Shown here piece by piece: positions 34,101 to 40,979 of a stretch of DNA of 54,558 bases. The stretch covers positions 1-54,558 of the forward strand of contig DJVU01000093.1 in the NCBI GenBank assembly GCA_002441345.1, read 5' to 3'. Origin of the DNA: Bacteroidales bacterium UBA6248. Its GTDB lineage: Bacteria; Bacteroidota; Bacteroidia; Bacteroidales; Lentimicrobiaceae. The translations under genes were made by a program, and so were the position numbers. The notes under the pieces were generated by a model. It saw only the letters and a list, made by a program, of their open reading frames with translations. It had not been told where the DNA came from and made no database searches. The first letter of the stretch is position 1, and each line of letters begins with the position of its first letter.

Positions 34101-34303
34101 TTCTGGGTATGATGCCCCTGGCATTGAGTACCGGTGAAGGATCAGAAATCTGGAGACCAATGGGAATTACCGTTATCGGCGGTCTGGTATTCTCGACCAT
34201 TGTAACAATGGTGATTGTGCCGGTGATGTATGGTGTTCTTGCCAGGAGCGGAGAACGCGACAAAGTAAAGAAAATCAGAAAAAAATTCCAGAATCTGGAC
34301 TAA
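31181..34303 (+). CDS. RND efflux transporter permease (AcrB/HAE-1 type)
   Basis: This 1040-residue protein is a full-length inner-membrane proton antiporter with 12 helices and two large periplasmic loops. Helix 4 contains the proton-relay Asp pair (AIGMVVDDAIVVLEN). The N-terminus (KTAVNKPITTFMIF, IDLYPEIDPP) and the final GIVVKNGIVLVDF and RPVLMTALTTILGMMPLA blocks are typical. It exports drugs, bile-like compounds or lipids; the substrate cannot be told from sequence. Confidence 0.97.
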   Translation: MSIYKTAVNKPITTFMIFTAVIVMGLYSLSRIPIDLYPEIDPPFLSVMTTYAGANAADIETNITKKMEDALNTVDKVKEVTSISSDNLSVITIEFSWGANLDEATNEVRDVLDRLYDLLPDGADRPIIFKFNTNMMPIVFYAVTAKESYPGLEKLLEEKIVNPLNRIDGVGSVSTMGAPRRIVYVDADPKRLDAYNLTIEQIGNVIAAENLNMPSGNVKMGEMDYQLRIQGEFSDSRQLSNLVVSNFNGVPVYLRDVASVKDSLKDVSLDEKINGETGLRMFVMKQSGANTVRVARDIRKNLEELKKTLPPDVEINLIMDTSEFIEGSIRNLSETLMWAFIFVALVVLVFLGRWRATFIIVLTIPISLIVSFIYLFITGNSVNVISLTSLSIAIGMVVDDAIVVLENITRHIERGSSPREAAIYATNEVWLSVIITTLVVVAVFFPLTLVGGMTGVMFNQLGWIVTITIVTSTLAAITLTPMLSARLLKVREKASRPKRISFERLLEPLFARLDNFYEVTLRWALRHKTFVMLSALAIFVISIVLTRFIGTDFMPQTDESRISIAIELQTGTRVEETMKTTRRVEQMIKERYPEVLITASSSGSDDEGSMFSLFSTTGSNIINIMMRLQDVENRDRTVWVIADDMRQQLAQYPEIVTAAVSTSGGGMGMGGENQVDIEIYGYDFNTTNALAQEIRNKVSSMPTATEVTVSRKNDKPELQVVLDKEKLALHGLNSATVSAMVRNRIYGMTASQYKEEGEEYDIRVRLSEQYRSSISDLEELSIVNAMGQRIKLKEIGVITEYWGPPAIQHKRKERIVTVSVKPNNVALGDLANQIKSVISEVKVPQDVLIQVGGSYEDQQESFMDLGLLMVLSLILVFIVMASQFESFTMPFIIMFSIPFAFTGVIFALLLTNTTLSLVAALGAVLLIGIVVKNGIVLVDFTNLMRDRDMRLYDAIVVSGRSRLRPVLMTALTTILGMMPLALSTGEGSEIWRPMGITVIGGLVFSTIVTMVIVPVMYGVLARSGERDKVKKIRKKFQNLD

Positions 34304-34313
34304 TTGAAAACCC

Positions 34314-34607
34314 ATGAAAGCAGTTTTTATCGTCTTTAACCAGGCACATACCGAACGCGTTGAATATATTCTTGACCAGCTGGGAATCAGGGGATTTACC
34401 TGGTGGAGCCAGGTTAACGGCCGCGGCTCCCAAACCGGAGAACCCCGCATGGGCACACACACCTGGCCCGAAATGAACTCAGCGCTTATGGCAGTGGTTG
34501 GACCCGATCAGGTTGACCCCCTGCTCGAAAAGGTAAAAAAAATAGACCTGATCAACGAAGAGGTTGGCATCAGAGCTTTTGTATGGGACATAACCCAAAG
34601 TCTCTGA
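34314..34607 (+). CDS. PG0541-family transporter-associated protein (PII-like)
   Basis: This 97-residue protein (MKAVFIVFNQAHTERVEYIL...) belongs to the small PG0541 family that follows RND pumps in Bacteroidota. Its length and strand-helix pattern resemble PII-like signalling proteins. It contains WWSQVNGRGSQTGEPRMGTH, like the flexible loop of such folds. It starts 10 bases after the pump gene and closes the operon. A regulatory role on the pump is inferred from this constant location. Confidence 0.88.
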   Translation: MKAVFIVFNQAHTERVEYILDQLGIRGFTWWSQVNGRGSQTGEPRMGTHTWPEMNSALMAVVGPDQVDPLLEKVKKIDLINEEVGIRAFVWDITQSL

Positions 34608-34626
34608 TCTGATATCTGAAATCGGT

Positions 34627-34672
34627 AAAGGAGCTTTTTCCTGTAATCGGGGTTACGGGATGAAGCTCCTTT
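34627..34672 (+). terminator. Extended hairpin after the efflux operon
   Basis: AAAGGAGCTT (34627-34636) pairs perfectly with AAGCTCCTTT (34663-34672). The 26 bases between can extend the stem (TCCTGTAA with TTACGGGA, one G-T pair). It lies 20 bases after the last stop. The T tail is weak, so its strength as a terminator is uncertain. Confidence 0.65.
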
Positions 34673-34784
34673 CGTTATATAGTGCCGCTTCAGACAAACA
34701 GATATAATAATAACCGGAAATAAACCTGCTCTTCAGGATTTGCTGGTAAAGTAAGAATACCTGTGGTGGCGGATACCGTATTGC

Positions 34785-35033
34785 TTACCTGAACAGATCC
34801 GAAATATTGATCTGGCTTTCATACAAATGAATCACATCGTCGAGCTCAACTACCAGCACTTTACCTATACGGTTGGTGGTTTGATGATACCAGATTTCTA
34901 CATAGAAACCGGTATGCTGATAAAGCCTGACAATATAATTTAAATAGATCCGCTCCAGCAGTTCACGTCCGCCGGAGAGCACCTCATTTACCTGCTCATT
35001 TATAGGAAGCTTTTGAAAATCACTCGCGTTCAT
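34785..35033 (-). CDS. Uncharacterised small protein, coupled to the upstream gene
   Basis: This 82-residue protein starts at the ATG at 35033, one base after the stop of the gene at 35035 (TGAgATG), so translation is probably coupled. It is predicted soluble and mixed alpha/beta, with an amphipathic helix at about 12-32 and strands around VEIWYHQTTNRIGKVLVVEL. There is no signal peptide or Cys. I do not recognise a family. Base composition and codon use look like the neighbours. Confidence 0.65.
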   Translation of the reverse strand: MNASDFQKLPINEQVNEVLSGGRELLERIYLNYIVRLYQHTGFYVEIWYHQTTNRIGKVLVVELDDVIHLYESQINISDLFR

Positions 35034-35034
35034 C

Positions 35035-35763
35035 TCAGAGAATCCGGCCTGTTTCAAGATTATACTTGTCGTACAAATACTTAAGATTTTCGAGTGTGGA
35101 CTTACGGTCGTAAATCCTCACCATTTCCACCACACCTCTTTTGCAGTAGATGCCTGCCTGAGCAGCATCGTACACCTTATGATCCCAGTTGTTGCGGATC
35201 GCAATGCTGATTTCTTCGAAAGCCGGCCAGGGAATGTATTTGTTTAACTTTAAATAATAGGTATCCGCCATTTCGGTATCCCTGTAAATACCTGAAGCTA
35301 TCTCTTCAATAATCATATACTTGCGCACGGTAATGAGGCTGATGTAGGGCTTTACCTGCCTGTTTGCCAAAAAGTCGATACCATTGCGGCTGTACTCGGC
35401 TATTATACCGGGCAAACTGGCGTAATCTTCCATGTTAATCCGGATACAGCCTTCCGTACTGTTCTGATACTCAAGCCATCCCATAACGGCATCAAACCTT
35501 AGTCCTTTCTCCTGTTTGATTTTTGTTGTGATACGGATAAAATCATCCATTTCGTTAAGTCCGCGGTTTTTGATAACGGCAAATACTGAACGGGGCTTTT
35601 GCTCGATTTCATTTACCGGGATGTGAAAATGATCGTAAAATCCCGGAAACGGATCGAGATCTTCCAGTATAAGCTCGTTGAAAGGGTAATCCGATGCCAG
35701 GCTTGCAATTTTCTCTTTCTTGATAACAAATCCGAGGGACTCGACTAGCTTTTTGTTTTCCAT
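35035..35763 (-). CDS. Uncharacterised conserved-looking protein
   Basis: This 242-residue soluble protein has no signal peptide or membrane segments. It has alternating strands and helices (for instance DHFHIPVNEIEQKPRSVFAV and KPYISLITVRKYMIIEEIA). Two Cys are present (EGCIRI, IYCKRG) but no metal motif. I recognise no family. It is co-transcribed with the small gene at 34785, and the two are convergent with the efflux operon. No function can be given. Confidence 0.65.
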   Translation of the reverse strand: MENKKLVESLGFVIKKEKIASLASDYPFNELILEDLDPFPGFYDHFHIPVNEIEQKPRSVFAVIKNRGLNEMDDFIRITTKIKQEKGLRFDAVMGWLEYQNSTEGCIRINMEDYASLPGIIAEYSRNGIDFLANRQVKPYISLITVRKYMIIEEIASGIYRDTEMADTYYLKLNKYIPWPAFEEISIAIRNNWDHKVYDAAQAGIYCKRGVVEMVRIYDRKSTLENLKYLYDKYNLETGRIL

Positions 35764-36075
35764 AGGTGAAACCGTTAAGAGTTTGAAATACGCAGTCTCC
35801 TTATTATATGATTATTCTCATCCCGGTATAGGCGGGAGGATGGCGGCATTTCACAATTGAAAGATTGTGAGTAAGCCATAACTGCAGAATAAACAGCAGA
35901 AGCGGAAAAATGTTAAAAATATCTGTTAAACTGCTTTTTATCAGCCGGTATTTTTCTTTTTCTCAACGTTTGAGCATGTTATTCCTGCAGTTTTCAACAA
36001 GCGACGGTTGAAACAAATCTGCTGCTCCGCTTCCGGTCCGGCCGTCAATGAAGTATATTTGAAAAAACTTTACCG
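35764..36075. other. Divergent intergenic region between the unknown gene pair and pssA
   Basis: No gene is seen in these 312 bases. A small perfect hairpin lies at 35851-35870 (TCACAAT / ATTGTGA, six-base loop) without a T tract. No exact TAnnTTTG element is found on the minus strand close to 35763. Confidence 0.4.
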
Positions 36076-36798
36076 ATGGAGAAGCCGGGAATAATCAGAA
36101 AACAGATACCGAATGCGATTACGCTGATGAATCTCCTGAGTGGATCGCTGGCCGTAATTTTTGTACTGGGCGGCAATGTTCCTGTTGCTGCCATGCTGCT
36201 TGCACTGTCGGCTGTATTCGACTTTTTCGACGGTTTCATCGCAAGACTTCTGGGGGTTAGTTCCGGATTGGGCCGGGAACTGGATTCCCTGGCGGATGTT
36301 ATTTCGTTCGGACTGGCTCCTTCTCTCTTTCTTTTCGAATTGCTTCGCCACAACCCGGGCTCCCCCTTCAGCGGGATGGCACAGGAGCTGTTACCATACT
36401 CCGCCCTGCTGATTGCTGCATTTTCGGCCTATCGGCTGGCTGTATTCAACCTTGATACCAGGCAGCATAATTCGTTCATCGGGCTGCCAACTCCGGCCAA
36501 TGCTATTCTCCTGGTTTCATTGGCACTTGCCTCAGTTTACGATACCGGAATTCTCTCACGACTTGCCGGCTCTTACTGGCTGCAGTTGGCTGTTATCCCA
36601 TTTTCCAGCTTTATGCTGGTTTCGAATATCCCCATGATTGCCCTTAAGTTTTCGAATGGATATGGATTCAAACAAAACATGGAGAAATATCTTCTTCTGG
36701 CTTTGTGTATAGCTATTTTACTGATATTCAAATTGGGAGGTCTTGTATTAATTATCCCGGCATACATCCTCGTGTCTTTTTTTACATTAAAACGGTGA
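36076..36798 (+). CDS. pssA: CDP-diacylglycerol--serine O-phosphatidyltransferase
   Basis: This 240-residue membrane enzyme makes phosphatidylserine, the precursor of phosphatidylethanolamine. The CDP-alcohol phosphotransferase motif D-x2-D-G-x2-A-R-x8-G-x3-D-x3-D is complete at about 52-76 (it starts DFFDGFIAR and ends DSLAD). Six to eight helices follow. The N-terminus (IRKQIPNAITLMNLLSGSLA) matches the Bacteroidota type II enzymes. Confidence 0.95.
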   Translation: MEKPGIIRKQIPNAITLMNLLSGSLAVIFVLGGNVPVAAMLLALSAVFDFFDGFIARLLGVSSGLGRELDSLADVISFGLAPSLFLFELLRHNPGSPFSGMAQELLPYSALLIAAFSAYRLAVFNLDTRQHNSFIGLPTPANAILLVSLALASVYDTGILSRLAGSYWLQLAVIPFSSFMLVSNIPMIALKFSNGYGFKQNMEKYLLLALCIAILLIFKLGGLVLIIPAYILVSFFTLKR

Positions 36799-36837
36799 TT
36801 TTTTTTTGATTGGAGTCTGAAAAAAAATAAAAAAAAT

Positions 36838-36845
36838 TATTTTTG
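36838..36845 (+). promoter_or_regulatory. -7 promoter element of the serine hydrolase gene
   Basis: TATTTTTG matches TAnnTTTG, 43 bases before the ATG at 36889. Confidence 0.45.
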
Positions 36846-36888
36846 CGAAATCGCTGCTCATTAACATCATAAAACTACTGACGCTCAA

Positions 36889-38271
36889 ATGAAGCTTTTG
36901 CCCAGATTTTTCCTGACACTCTTTTTTGTTTGCTTCCTGTCGGGAAAGGACCACCTCACCTCCGGAACCAATTTCACCGCCAACGAAATCCTGAGTTGTT
37001 CGGAAACCCTGGAACTTCACAAAATACTTTCCGCGAACCGCATCTCCCGTCTCGACTCGCTTCTGAATGCATTTACTGCCAGCAAGGGTTTTCAGGGCAG
37101 TGTACTGGTCGCTATTGATGGTTACAATGTTTTTGAACGAACAGCAGGCTACGCCGATCCCATTCGCAAAACACCGGCCGATCCTGCAGCCGTTTATCAG
37201 CTGGCTTCGGTAAGCAAACAGTTTACGGCAGCCGCCATTTTACTGCTGAATGCCGATAATCGCCTTGCCCTCGACGATTACGTTACCAAATACATCCCGG
37301 AACTTCCTTATCCCAGGGTGAAGATAAGTCATCTGCTGCATCATACCGCCGGTTTACCTAACTATATGTACCTGGTTGATAAATACTGGGCACGTTCCGG
37401 AGCTCCGGATAATGAAGATGTTATTTATATGCTTCAGAAATACCGGCTTCCTGCTTTCTTTCAGCCGGGTACCCGTTACGATTATTCCAATACCGGGTAT
37501 GTTGTTCTTGCATCTGTTGTAGAGCGTATAACAGGTATGAGTTTTAACGAATTTTTGCAGCGAAGGGTATTTATTCCACTGGGAATGAAGAACACCTATG
37601 TGTACAGTTCTGCCGACACCTCGATGCAGCGAATGCATATCAGCGGTTTTCATACGCTGAAACGCGGCTTCTCACGTATAGGCGAGAGCAGGACCAACGG
37701 CCCCGTAGGCGATAAAGGCGTATGCTCTACCGCCCGGGATCTCTTTTTATGGGATCAGGCCCTTTATACCGATTTCCCGATAAGTCAACCCCTTCTGCGG
37801 GAAGCTTTCCGCTCAGGACTTACCAATGCCGGCAAAGCAGTTAATTACGGTTATGGATTCCGCATCCGAGAGTATGCAGACAATCCGGTGATTTATCATA
37901 ACGGCGTATGGGAGGGATTCAGAACCAACTTCCACCGTTACCCCGATAAACACAACACCATCATTGTACTGAACAATACAAGCACCCGGCTGAATCACGA
38001 ACTCGTAAATCAGATCGAATCCATAATTCATGATTCTCCCGTAAGCGATATTACAAAAAACCTTATTCAGCTTGCCATTGACGAAGGTGGTGATGAGGCT
38101 CTGGATGCCTTTGAAGCGCTTAAGGAAGATGGACGTTCAGAATTTGTTGATATTCAGCGTATAGCAGAGGTGGCCGATTTTATGCAGAGGTCGGAAAAGC
38201 CAAACAAAGCTGCTGAAATCAGAAAATTGCTCCATGAAATCGGGCAGGATGCGTTCCCGGGAGCATCGTAG
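36889..38271 (+). CDS. Serine hydrolase, class C beta-lactamase/DD-peptidase family
   Basis: This 460-residue protein has an N-terminal signal sequence (MKLLPRFFLTLFFVCFLSG). The catalytic S-x-x-K is in LASVSKQFTAA (about residue 107), the Y-x-N is YSN (RYDYSNTGYVVLA), and the third motif HNG occurs in IYHNGVWEGF. It is likely a periplasmic esterase, peptidase or peptidoglycan hydrolase rather than a true beta-lactamase; the family cannot be separated by motif alone. The C-terminal ~70 residues are an acidic helical extension (DEGGDEALDAFEAL). Confidence 0.9.
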   Translation: MKLLPRFFLTLFFVCFLSGKDHLTSGTNFTANEILSCSETLELHKILSANRISRLDSLLNAFTASKGFQGSVLVAIDGYNVFERTAGYADPIRKTPADPAAVYQLASVSKQFTAAAILLLNADNRLALDDYVTKYIPELPYPRVKISHLLHHTAGLPNYMYLVDKYWARSGAPDNEDVIYMLQKYRLPAFFQPGTRYDYSNTGYVVLASVVERITGMSFNEFLQRRVFIPLGMKNTYVYSSADTSMQRMHISGFHTLKRGFSRIGESRTNGPVGDKGVCSTARDLFLWDQALYTDFPISQPLLREAFRSGLTNAGKAVNYGYGFRIREYADNPVIYHNGVWEGFRTNFHRYPDKHNTIIVLNNTSTRLNHELVNQIESIIHDSPVSDITKNLIQLAIDEGGDEALDAFEALKEDGRSEFVDIQRIAEVADFMQRSEKPNKAAEIRKLLHEIGQDAFPGAS

Positions 38272-38303
38272 TGCCTGAACGGGGAGGGTGTTGCGCCGGG
38301 ATT

Positions 38304-39029
38304 CTACTTCCGTAATTCGAAATTCTTTCCGAGATAAACGTTCCTGACCTGTTCATCGGCAGCCAGCTCTTCGGCTGAACCCGATTTCAGAACCGAACCT
38401 TCGAACAGCAGGTAAGCCCGGTCGGTTATCGACAGCGTTTCATGTACGTTATGATCGGTAATCAGGATGCCTATGTTCTTTTCTTTCAGGCGCGAAACGA
38501 TAAGCTGTATGTCTTCTACCGCGATGGGATCAACCCCGGCAAAAGGCTCGTCAAGCAGGATAAACCTGGGGTCAACGGCAAGAGCCCGGGCTATCTCGGT
38601 TCTTCGCCTTTCGCCCCCCGAAAGCTGAATTCCCTTGCTTTTTCTGACGTGATTCAGACCAAACTCGTTTATCAGTGCTTCTTTCCGGTCGCGCTGTTCT
38701 GACTTTGTAAGACTGGTGAATTCAAGCACGGCCGCGATGTTGTCTTCCACACTCAAATGTCTGAAAACGGATGCTTCCTGAGCCAGATATCCAATCCCGA
38801 GCTGTGCTCTGCGGTACATAGGCATATCTGTTATTTCGGTATCTTCCAGAAAAACCTTCCCCGAAAAGGGCTTTATCAGCCCGACGATCATATAAAATGA
38901 GGTGGTTTTGCCAGCGCCGTTTGGTCCCAGAAGTCCGACAATTTCACCCTGCTCAACCTGTACGGATACATTGTTGACAACTGTACGGCTGCGGTATTTT
39001 TTTACAAGGTTCTCGGTTCTGAGGATCAT
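38304..39029 (-). CDS. lptB: LPS export ABC transporter ATP-binding protein LptB
   Basis: This 241-residue ATPase powers LPS extraction with LptFG. It starts at the ATG at 39029 (MILRTENLVKKY). Walker A is GPNGAGKTT, the signature is LSGGERRRTEIARALA, Walker B is FILLDEPFAGVDPIA, and the switch His is in LITDHNVHETL. VEDNIAAVLEF and the DP-IAVEDIQ segment are typical for LptB. A -7 element overlaps an unusual set of inverted repeats upstream. kdsD lies two genes upstream on the same strand, linking the neighbourhood to LPS. Confidence 0.96.
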   Translation of the reverse strand: MILRTENLVKKYRSRTVVNNVSVQVEQGEIVGLLGPNGAGKTTSFYMIVGLIKPFSGKVFLEDTEITDMPMYRRAQLGIGYLAQEASVFRHLSVEDNIAAVLEFTSLTKSEQRDRKEALINEFGLNHVRKSKGIQLSGGERRRTEIARALAVDPRFILLDEPFAGVDPIAVEDIQLIVSRLKEKNIGILITDHNVHETLSITDRAYLLFEGSVLKSGSAEELAADEQVRNVYLGKNFELRK

Positions 39030-39050
39030 AGCTTTGCGGGATTGTGGGTG

Positions 39051-39058
39051 CAAAAGTA
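39051..39058 (-). promoter_or_regulatory. -7 promoter element of lptB
   Basis: TACTTTTG on the minus strand (39058-39051) matches TAnnTTTG, 21 bases before the ATG at 39029. Its first base (39058, minus strand) is also the edge of the inverted repeat arm at 39058-39068. Confidence 0.5.
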
Positions 39059-39146
39059 GGTATTTTCGGAAGATTATGCTGCATCGGCTCGGAGCCCGTT
39101 TGTAGGATGTTTCGAAACGAAAATACCTTTTTATACAAACGGCCTC
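39058..39146. repeat. Interleaved inverted repeats upstream of lptB
   Basis: Arm A, AGGTATTTTCG (39058-39068), is the exact reverse complement of A', CGAAAATACCT (39118-39128). Arm B, GAGCCCGTTTGTA (39092-39104), pairs with B', TACAAACGGCCTC (39134-39146), with one mismatch. The order A-B-A'-B' is interleaved, so the two stems exclude each other or form a pseudoknot in RNA. Two more dyads, GGCTC-G-GAGCC (39086-39096) and GTTTCGAAAC (39109-39118), lie inside. It fills the gap between the CMD-family gene and lptB. Confidence 0.65.
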
Positions 39147-39174
39147 AGGGTAGGTTTAATGCCTGTCTTTGTAC

Positions 39175-39537
39175 TCAGGATGCGTCTTCCGGGCAGAGAT
39201 TCATGTCGTCCCAGAACTCAATGGCCCGTCGGGTGTGTGGTATAACGATAGTACCTCCTACCAGGTTGGCAATTCCCATCACTTCCATTAACTCAGCCTC
39301 TGTAAGTCCGTTTTCCCTGCATTTTATCAGGTGATAACGTATGCAATCGTCGCACCTGAGTACCATTGAAGCAACCAGCCCCAGCATTTCCTTTGTTTTT
39401 ACCGAAAGCTCGCCTTCCTGATACGAAATGGTATCTGCGTTAAAGATACGTTTAATGATTTTATTGTTTTTGGCCGAAAGCAGTCGCTCGTTCATCGTAG
39501 AGCGGTAGCTGTTGAAGTCTTCCGTTTTTTGTCCCAT
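39175..39537 (-). CDS. Carboxymuconolactone decarboxylase family protein (AhpD-like)
   Basis: This 120-residue helical protein of the CMD/AhpD family has a Cys pair in CDDCIRYHLIKC (about 57-68). The CxxC with a downstream His is the AhpD-type redox site, so a peroxidase-linked disulfide reductase role is more likely than decarboxylation. It lies between kdsD and lptB on the same strand; a link to either is not evident. Confidence 0.9.
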   Translation of the reverse strand: MGQKTEDFNSYRSTMNERLLSAKNNKIIKRIFNADTISYQEGELSVKTKEMLGLVASMVLRCDDCIRYHLIKCRENGLTEAELMEVMGIANLVGGTIVIPHTRRAIEFWDDMNLCPEDAS

Positions 39538-39567
39538 AAACTATTGTCGTAAAGGCGGTTATTTTGC

Positions 39568-40533
39568 TCAGAGGATTCCTTCCTTAAGTATGTCGTGAAG
39601 GTGTATTACGCCGGCGTATTCTTCGTTTTCCATAACCAGTATCTGGGTGATGTTGTTTTTGCGCATCAGGTCAAGGGCGTCAGCAACGAGAATTCCAGAG
39701 TCGATGGTAAGCGGGTCGCGGGTCATGATATCGGAGGCTTTCAGGTTTTCTACGGGCGTTTCGCGATGCAGCATGCGGCGAATGTCGCCATCGGTAATTA
39801 TGCCCGCCAGTTTCCTTTCGTTGAGTACGGCCGTTGCCCCCAGGCGTTTCGATGAAATTTCGAGAAGTACCGAACGCATATCGTCGTTGATTTGCACTTC
39901 GGGCTTTTCATTAAACTTGTAGATGTCGGAAACTTTCAGATAGAGTCTTTTTCCCAGTGCACCTCCGGGGTGATAGCGGGCAAAATCCTCACGCGAAAAG
40001 CCCCGGCATTCGAGAAGCGCTACTGCCAGGGCATCGCCCATTACCAGCTGAGCCGTTGTGCTGGCAGTCGGAGCCAGATTGTTTGGACAGGCTTCACGGT
40101 TTACCGAGGCATTCAGAATCAGATCGGAGTTTTTTGCAAGATAAGATTCGGTGTTTCCCACCAGGCCTATGAGCTTGTTTCCCATCAGCCGGAGCAAAGG
40201 CAGCAGTACTTTTATCTCCGGTGTGTCACCGCTTTTCGACAGACATATGATCACATCTCCGGGGCGGATCATTCCCAGATCGCCGTGTATGGCATCGGCG
40301 GCATGCATGAAACCGGCAGGCGTTCCGGTGCTGTTAAAAGTACTTACAAGTTTTGCGGCTATATTGGCACTTTTTCCTATTCCCGTTACGATAACTCTGC
40401 CCGTCGAATTCAATATCAGCTCTACGCTTCTGATAAAGTCTTCGTTCAGATGGTTACCAAGGTTCCCGATGGCAGCCGCCTCTTCTTCAATGGTGCGGAG
40501 CCCTATTTGTCTGATTTCTTCCGGTGTTTTCAA
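39568..40533 (-). CDS. kdsD: Arabinose-5-phosphate isomerase (KdsD/KpsF/GutQ family)
   Basis: This 321-residue enzyme interconverts ribulose 5-phosphate and arabinose 5-phosphate, the first step of Kdo synthesis for LPS. The SIS domain (about 30-165) has TGIGKSANIAAKLVSTF and ICLSKSGDTPE. Two C-terminal CBS repeats follow (ATAVLNERKLAGIITDGDIRR, ITQILVMENEEYAGVIHLHD). The length is normal. It is divergent from recQ, a common Bacteroidota arrangement. Confidence 0.95.
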   Translation of the reverse strand: MKTPEEIRQIGLRTIEEEAAAIGNLGNHLNEDFIRSVELILNSTGRVIVTGIGKSANIAAKLVSTFNSTGTPAGFMHAADAIHGDLGMIRPGDVIICLSKSGDTPEIKVLLPLLRLMGNKLIGLVGNTESYLAKNSDLILNASVNREACPNNLAPTASTTAQLVMGDALAVALLECRGFSREDFARYHPGGALGKRLYLKVSDIYKFNEKPEVQINDDMRSVLLEISSKRLGATAVLNERKLAGIITDGDIRRMLHRETPVENLKASDIMTRDPLTIDSGILVADALDLMRKNNITQILVMENEEYAGVIHLHDILKEGIL

Positions 40534-40563
40534 TGGCTTTGTCGTGTTTGCGCGAAGTCATTA

Positions 40564-40571
40564 CAAAGATA
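40564..40571 (-). promoter_or_regulatory. -7 promoter element of kdsD
   Basis: TATCTTTG on the minus strand (40571-40564) matches TAnnTTTG, 30 bases before the ATG at 40533. Confidence 0.5.
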
Positions 40572-40679
40572 CAATAATACAGGGAGCTGATCCTTCTTTG
40601 TTTTTATTGATAAAAATCGTTCAAAAAACAGATTTTAAGAAAGTTGCTGATTGAATAATATTTTTTAGAAATTTGCATT

Positions 40680-40878
40680 CCTTTTGGCGGACAGATGAAA
40701 ATTCACGGCCTGGCCGGGATGACAGTGGCCGGAATCGGTTCAGCCGGGGATGCGCAGGTGGCGTTGGGATGCTTCAGCTGGAGATTGTGGGCAGAGGGGG
40801 TATGATCGTATCACCGTATGCATGGAATACACAGACCAGGTGGCCTGTTAAAATTCTGTTATACAGGATTTTTTTTTT
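40680..40878 (+). ncRNA. Candidate small RNA or decayed gene between kdsD and recQ
   Basis: A G+C-rich island of about 110 bases (40700-40810) sits in otherwise A+T-rich sequence. It contains repeated TGGCCGG and CAGGTGGC words. It is followed by a short CCTGT/ACAGG hairpin and a T10 run (40869-40878), which looks like a weak terminator on the plus strand. An 83-codon frame crosses it (40673-40924) but its protein has no recognisable features. No exact -7 box was found before it. A small RNA is possible but unproven. Confidence 0.25.
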
Positions 40879-40907
40879 GACTTTTTTTGTCTTATTGATT
40901 ACATTTG
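40876..40907 (+). promoter_or_regulatory. Promoter of recQ
   Basis: TTTG (40876-40879) and TACATTTG (40900-40907) are 20 bases apart, fitting both Bacteroidota promoter elements. It predicts a leader of about 65 bases to the ATG at 40980. A second TAnnTTTG (TAAATTTG, 40966-40973) lies 6 bases before the ATG and would give an almost leaderless transcript. Confidence 0.55.
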
Positions 40908-40979
40908 TTTTGAATGAGATTTGATCTAACTAAACTCTGATCGACTTTCACCTTACGACCTCAAATAAATTTGCATGCA

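Noticed and set aside
35851..35870. Terminator between the unknown gene pair and pssA
   Set aside because: The 7-bp hairpin has no T tract and lies between divergent genes, where a terminator is not expected.
36889..38271. Antibiotic-resistance beta-lactamase
   Set aside because: The S-x-x-K and YxN motifs fit the broad serine hydrolase/DD-peptidase family. Nothing singles out a true class C beta-lactamase, and the C-terminal extension argues against it.
40673..40924. 83-codon plus-strand frame before recQ
   Set aside because: It has no recognisable family or plausible start signal, and its composition shifts abruptly within the frame. The region is reported instead as a weak small-RNA candidate.
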